Assembly (NCBI GenBank): GCA_041740995.1
Contig: JBGSKY010000233.1
Coordinates: 1 to 35,947 of the forward strand
Length of the DNA stretch: 35,947 nt
Source of the DNA: JBGSKY01 sp041740995
GTDB taxonomy: Bacteria; Planctomycetota; Planctomycetia; Pirellulales; Pirellulaceae
Reading direction: 5' to 3'
This document shows, in pieces, positions 35,545-35,947 of the stretch. The translations under genes were made by a program, and so were the position numbers. Under the pieces are notes generated by a model. The model did no database searches and was not told the DNA's origin. It was given only the letters and a program-made list of their open reading frames with translations. Numbering within the stretch: position 1 is the stretch's first letter; every line of letters starts with the position of its first letter.

Positions 35545-35861
35545 TTCCAGCCTCTTACGAAGATTTGTTGAAAGAAAAAATACTTTTTCGCAGTGATACT
35601 CGCGATTGCTTAAGAGCGTAACACGGACAGCAAATACTGTTTAGGGGGCTGCTTCAAAGCTTCGATAATGCTGCAAAAACGCTGCGATGTTTGAGAGGCG
35701 ACTACCGGCGAGGACTTTTGATATTAATCTTTCGATTGCGACTGGAATTCTGCTTTAATTCGACGTATGGTCATTTGAGTCAATTCGGCGGTGCGACGTT
35801 TTATGACGATCATTATCGCAGAAATTAGCAGTTCCGCGGCAGCGTCCCAACGCCGAATGAA
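35545..35861. other. Non-coding region upstream of carB
   Basis: It should carry the carB promoter, reading left. A small ACAG...CTGT inverted repeat is present near 35629, but I see no recognisable operator or riboswitch. No gene is supported. Confidence 0.4.
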
Positions 35862-35937
35862 TAAGAGTCTATCCGAAAAGGGGTCTGACCCTTTGGAGGA
35901 ACGGAGAGGGGCAGACCCCTTTTCGGATAGGTTCTAA
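35862..35937. repeat. Palindromic intergenic element, copy 4 (whole element inverted)
   Basis: It begins TAAGAGTCTATCC and ends GGATAGGTTCTAA, the reverse complement of the outer ends of copies 1 to 3. The spacer TTTGGAGGAACGGAGAG is also reversed relative to copies 1 and 3, so copy 4 is simply the same element in the opposite orientation. The arms are intact over at least 22 bases with one mismatch near the spacer. Confidence 0.92.
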
Positions 35938-35947
35938 GTGGATTTAC

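Noticed and set aside
1..35947. CRISPR array, insertion sequence, prophage or integrase
   Set aside because: No regularly spaced direct repeats and no transposase, integrase or phage protein found in any frame. The only dispersed repeats are the four palindromic elements.

Overview
The window looks like chromosome from a planctomycete, most likely the Pirellulaceae (Rhodopirellula-like group). This rests on family content. There are two PSCyt1/DUF1549/DUF1553 cytochrome-type proteins, each followed by a DUF1501 protein with a twin-arginine signal. There is a giant SdrD-B/FG-GAP surface protein with a planctomycete-style LEPR-like N-terminus. There is also a Ser/Thr kinase next to an ECF sigma factor, and scattered housekeeping genes that are not in classical operons. 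Non-ATG starts are common (TTG or GTG for the PIG-L, PhyH, ABC, tilS, sigma and carB genes).

Layout. 1-2639: the 3' end of a plus-strand gene converges on a minus-strand group of transglutaminase-like protein, small unknown protein and GH130 glycoside phosphorylase/hydrolase. 2640-4034: mostly non-coding, with tRNA-Val(GAC) and its terminator. 4035-10778: plus-strand run of PSCyt protein, DUF1501 protein, PIG-L deacetylase, PhyH dioxygenase and a LolD-type ABC ATPase. 10779-11546: non-coding, with a three-segment RNA structure that could be a terminator or small RNA, and the first copy of a palindromic repeat. 11547-16278: purH, trpC, a YihY/BrkB membrane protein and a membrane protein ending in a CxxCH haem motif. 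16288-22509: minus-strand giant surface protein and a secreted WD40 protein. 23013-28815: second PSCyt/DUF1501 pair (start and stop overlap) and tilS. 28812-31832: minus-strand Ser/Thr kinase and ECF sigma factor. 32296-35544: minus-strand carB.

Functional picture. The two PSCyt/DUF1501 pairs are probably exported enzyme-like modules whose activity is unknown. The GH130 protein, surface protein and WD40 protein add to a cell-envelope and carbohydrate theme. The kinase and sigma factor form a probable envelope-sensing regulatory unit. purH, trpC, tilS, carB and tRNA-Val are core metabolism and translation.

The strongest non-gene signal is a 73-78 bp near-perfect palindromic element present four times in intergenic DNA (about 11311, 22823, 32076 and 35862). 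In one copy the central spacer is inverted relative to the outer ends. No transposase lies in the window. The second is the 10834-10935 structure, where two identical 12-nt segments compete for one complementary segment.
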